Positions 62,329-64,000 of a DNA stretch of 64,000 nucleotides are shown in pieces. The position numbers and the translations under genes are program-made. The stretch lies in contig NZ_AP022615.1 in assembly GCF_010730745.1 (NCBI RefSeq), positions 3,100,001 through 3,164,000 on the forward strand, in the 5' to 3' direction. Source of the DNA: Mycobacterium heidelbergense. Lineage in GTDB: Bacteria; Actinomycetota; Actinomycetes; Mycobacteriales; Mycobacteriaceae. The notes under the pieces were generated by a model, which was not told where the DNA came from, did not search any database, and was given only the letters and a program-made list of their open reading frames with translations. Position 1 is the first letter of the stretch. The number at the start of each line of letters is the position of its first letter.

Positions 62329-63282
62329 ATGTCTGATGGCAGCACCGCCGCGCAGTGGGTGCCCACCGGGTCCGTCACCGTCCAGGCGCCCGGAAAGGTC
62401 AACCTGTACCTGGCGGTCGGCGATCGCCGCGACGACGGCTACCACGAGCTGACGACGGTGTTCCAGGCCGTCTCGCTGGTCGACGAGGTGACGGTCCGCA
62501 ACGCCGACCTGCTCTCGCTCGAGCTGGCCGGCGAGGGCGCCGGCAAGCTGCCGAGCGACGGACGCAACCTCGCCTGGCGGGCCGCCGAGCTGATGGCCGA
62601 ACACGTCGGCCGCGCGCCCGACGTCTCGATCACGATCGACAAGTCCATTCCGGTGGCCGGCGGCATGGCGGGCGGCAGCGCGGACGCCGCGGCCGTGCTG
62701 GTCGCGATGAACTCCCTGTGGGAGCTCAACGTGCCGCGCCGCGATCTGCGCATGCTCGCCGCGCGGCTCGGCAGCGATGTGCCGTTCGCCCTGCACGGCG
62801 GCACCGCGTTGGGAACCGGTCGCGGCGAGGAGCTGGCGACCGTGTTGTCCCGCAACAGCTTTCACTGGGTGCTGGCGTTCGCCGACGGCGGGCTGCTCAC
62901 CCCGGCGGTGTTCGTCGAGCTGGACCGGCTGCGGGAGGCCGGGGATCCGCCGCGACTCGCCGAACCCGGACCGGTGCTGGCGGCCCTGGCGGCGGGCGAC
63001 CCGGAGCAGCTGGCGCCGCTGCTGGGCAACGAGATGCAGGCGGCCGCGCTGAGCCTGGACCCCACCCTGAGGCGCGCTCTGCGCGCCGGTGTGGAGGCCG
63101 GCGCCCTGGCGGGCATCGTGTCCGGCTCGGGGCCGACGTGCGCCTTCCTGTGCAGCTCGGCGGACTCGGCGGTCGACGTCGGTATCCAGCTGTCGGGGGC
63201 GGGCGTCTGCCGCACCGTCCGGGTCGTCAGCGGCCCGGTGGCGGGCGCCCGGGTGGTGCCGTCGCCGGTGAGCGAGGCCTGA
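62329..63282 (+). CDS. ispE: 4-diphosphocytidyl-2-C-methyl-D-erythritol kinase
   Basis: ATG 62329 gives 317 residues; GTG 62359 (VPTGSVTV) matches the shorter M. tuberculosis start. GHMP-kinase motifs: APGKVNLYLAVGDRRDDGYHEL, PVAGGMAGGSADAAA and GIVSGSGPTCAFL. It phosphorylates CDP-ME in the MEP isoprenoid pathway. It follows ksgA by 19 bp in the rpfB-ksgA-ispE operon. Confidence 0.95.
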   Translation: MSDGSTAAQWVPTGSVTVQAPGKVNLYLAVGDRRDDGYHELTTVFQAVSLVDEVTVRNADLLSLELAGEGAGKLPSDGRNLAWRAAELMAEHVGRAPDVSITIDKSIPVAGGMAGGSADAAAVLVAMNSLWELNVPRRDLRMLAARLGSDVPFALHGGTALGTGRGEELATVLSRNSFHWVLAFADGGLLTPAVFVELDRLREAGDPPRLAEPGPVLAALAAGDPEQLAPLLGNEMQAAALSLDPTLRRALRAGVEAGALAGIVSGSGPTCAFLCSSADSAVDVGIQLSGAGVCRTVRVVSGPVAGARVVPSPVSEA

Positions 63283-63345
63283 ACGGGGTGTGAAATCCAA
63301 CTCACGTCGCGCCAGAGTTTGGCAGTTAGTTAAGAGGAGTTTAAG

Positions 63346-63372
63346 ATGACTCGCGGTGACGAGCAGCGGTAA
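63346..63372 (+). promoter_or_regulatory. Possible 8-codon leader ORF before the pks16/fadD gene
   Basis: AAGAGGAG lies just upstream of ATG 63346, which reads MTRGDEQR then TAA. The long gap (63283-63549) and good ribosome binding site suggest a leader peptide or 5' end of the transcript. Weak evidence: it could be chance. Confidence 0.25.
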
Positions 63373-63549
63373 GCAGGACCACTCGATTTCGTCGTCCGCC
63401 GGGCATCCCGGCGGACCCGTTGGCTTATCACCGATTCGAGACCTAACCGCAGCCCAACTGTGCTCGCGCGCCTGCTGTAAAGCGGCGCCCGGCGGGCGGA
63501 ACATGAGAATTCGGGCGGCGGCGACGGCGTCGGGACCGAGGAGGGTTTT

Positions 63550-64000
63550 GTGAGCAGGTTTACCGAGAAAATGTTCCACAATGCCCGCACCGCGACGACG
63601 GGCATGGTCACCGGTGAGCCACACGAACCCGTCCGCCACACCTGGGGCGAGGTCCACGAGCGGGCCCGTCGCATCGCGGGCGGTCTGGCCGCCGCGGGCA
63701 TCGGCCTCGGCGACGCGGTCGGCGTGCTCGCCGGCTTCCCGGTGGAGATCGCCCCCACGGCGCAGGGCCTGTGGATGCGCGGGGCCAGCCTGACCATGCT
63801 GCACCAGCCCACGCCGCGAACCGACCTGGTCGTGTGGGCCGAGGACACGATGACCGTCATCGGCATGATCGAGGCCAAGGCCGTCATCGTCTCTGAGCCG
63901 TTCCTGGCGGCCATTCCCGTGCTCGAGGAGAAGGGCATCAGGGTCCTCACCATCGCCGACCTGCTGGCGGCCGACCCGATCGACCCCGTCGAGGTCGGCG
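63550..64000 (+). CDS. pks16: Acyl-CoA/AMP-dependent ligase (Pks16/FadD-like), N-terminal part, cut by the window edge
   Basis: GTG 63550 opens about 150 codons to the end of the window. N-domain features of the ANL superfamily are seen: RHTWGEVHERARRIAGGLAAAGIGLGDAVGVL and LHQPTPRTDL. The P-loop and C-domain are outside the window. Position after ispE matches M. tuberculosis Rv1013 (pks16), annotated as a polyketide-related acyl-CoA synthetase. The symbol follows synteny. Confidence 0.8.
   Translation, partial: MSRFTEKMFHNARTATTGMVTGEPHEPVRHTWGEVHERARRIAGGLAAAGIGLGDAVGVLAGFPVEIAPTAQGLWMRGASLTMLHQPTPRTDLVVWAEDTMTVIGMIEAKAVIVSEPFLAAIPVLEEKGIRVLTIADLLAADPIDPVEVG

Overview
The window is high-GC actinobacterial DNA from a slow-growing or environmental Mycobacterium. 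The evidence is a PPE protein with a PE-like remnant, a mycofactocin-type SDR, a CYP125-type P450, RpfB, and a backbone in the same order as Mycobacterium tuberculosis: rimJ (Rv0995) - sepX/glpR (Rv0996) - tRNA-Ala - cAMP-regulated acetyltransferase (Rv0998) - Rv0999-type lipoproteins - Rv1000c - arcA (Rv1001) - pmt (Rv1002c) - rsmI (Rv1003) - Rv1004c - pabB (Rv1005c) - Rv1006 - metG/metS (Rv1007c) - tatD (Rv1008) - rpfB (Rv1009) - ksgA (Rv1010) - ispE (Rv1011) - pks16/fadD (Rv1013). The Rv equivalences are recalled from gene order, not computed.

Three accessory blocks interrupt this backbone. (1) About 1.5-3.6 kb lies directly behind tRNA-Ala. It holds what looks like the last ~50 codons of a tyrosine integrase, a toxin-antitoxin-chaperone (TAC) module with a SecB-like chaperone, and a ~90-bp hairpin repeat that recurs at 57 kb. 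(2) About 3.6-14.9 kb is a catabolic cluster: SDR, flavin monooxygenase, SRPBCC protein, SnoaL-like protein, two P450s (one frameshifted), a Rieske oxygenase, a FadD ligase and three TetR regulators, two of them close paralogues. Its content suggests breakdown of a steroid-, terpene- or aromatic-like compound; the substrate is unknown. (3) About 30.3-57.6 kb lies between the Rv1006 and metG equivalents. It is a surface-polysaccharide island.

The polysaccharide island holds the machinery of a Wzx/Wzy-dependent pathway. There is a priming undecaprenyl-phosphate sugar transferase (51.9-53.4 kb), two Wzz-type chain-length proteins, a Wzx-like flippase, a Wzy-like polymerase, a GT4-GT4 fusion, a GT2, a GT4, a GDP-mannose 3,5-epimerase-like enzyme, two acyltransferase-3 proteins, SAM and FkbM methyltransferases, a clan GH-A hydrolase and an orphan BcsB-like protein. 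One Wzz-type protein carries a cytoplasmic C-terminal domain that reads like a PIN nuclease domain, where a BY-kinase would usually be expected. A GAF-GGDEF-EAL cyclic-di-GMP enzyme sits two genes upstream of the island. The island also has an XRE-ImmA protein whose zinc motif is HQLGH instead of HELGH, low-GC decayed DNA, a PPE gene, two gamma-butyrolactone-receptor-like TetR genes and a PAS protein.

No CRISPR array, rRNA gene or recognisable transposase was seen.
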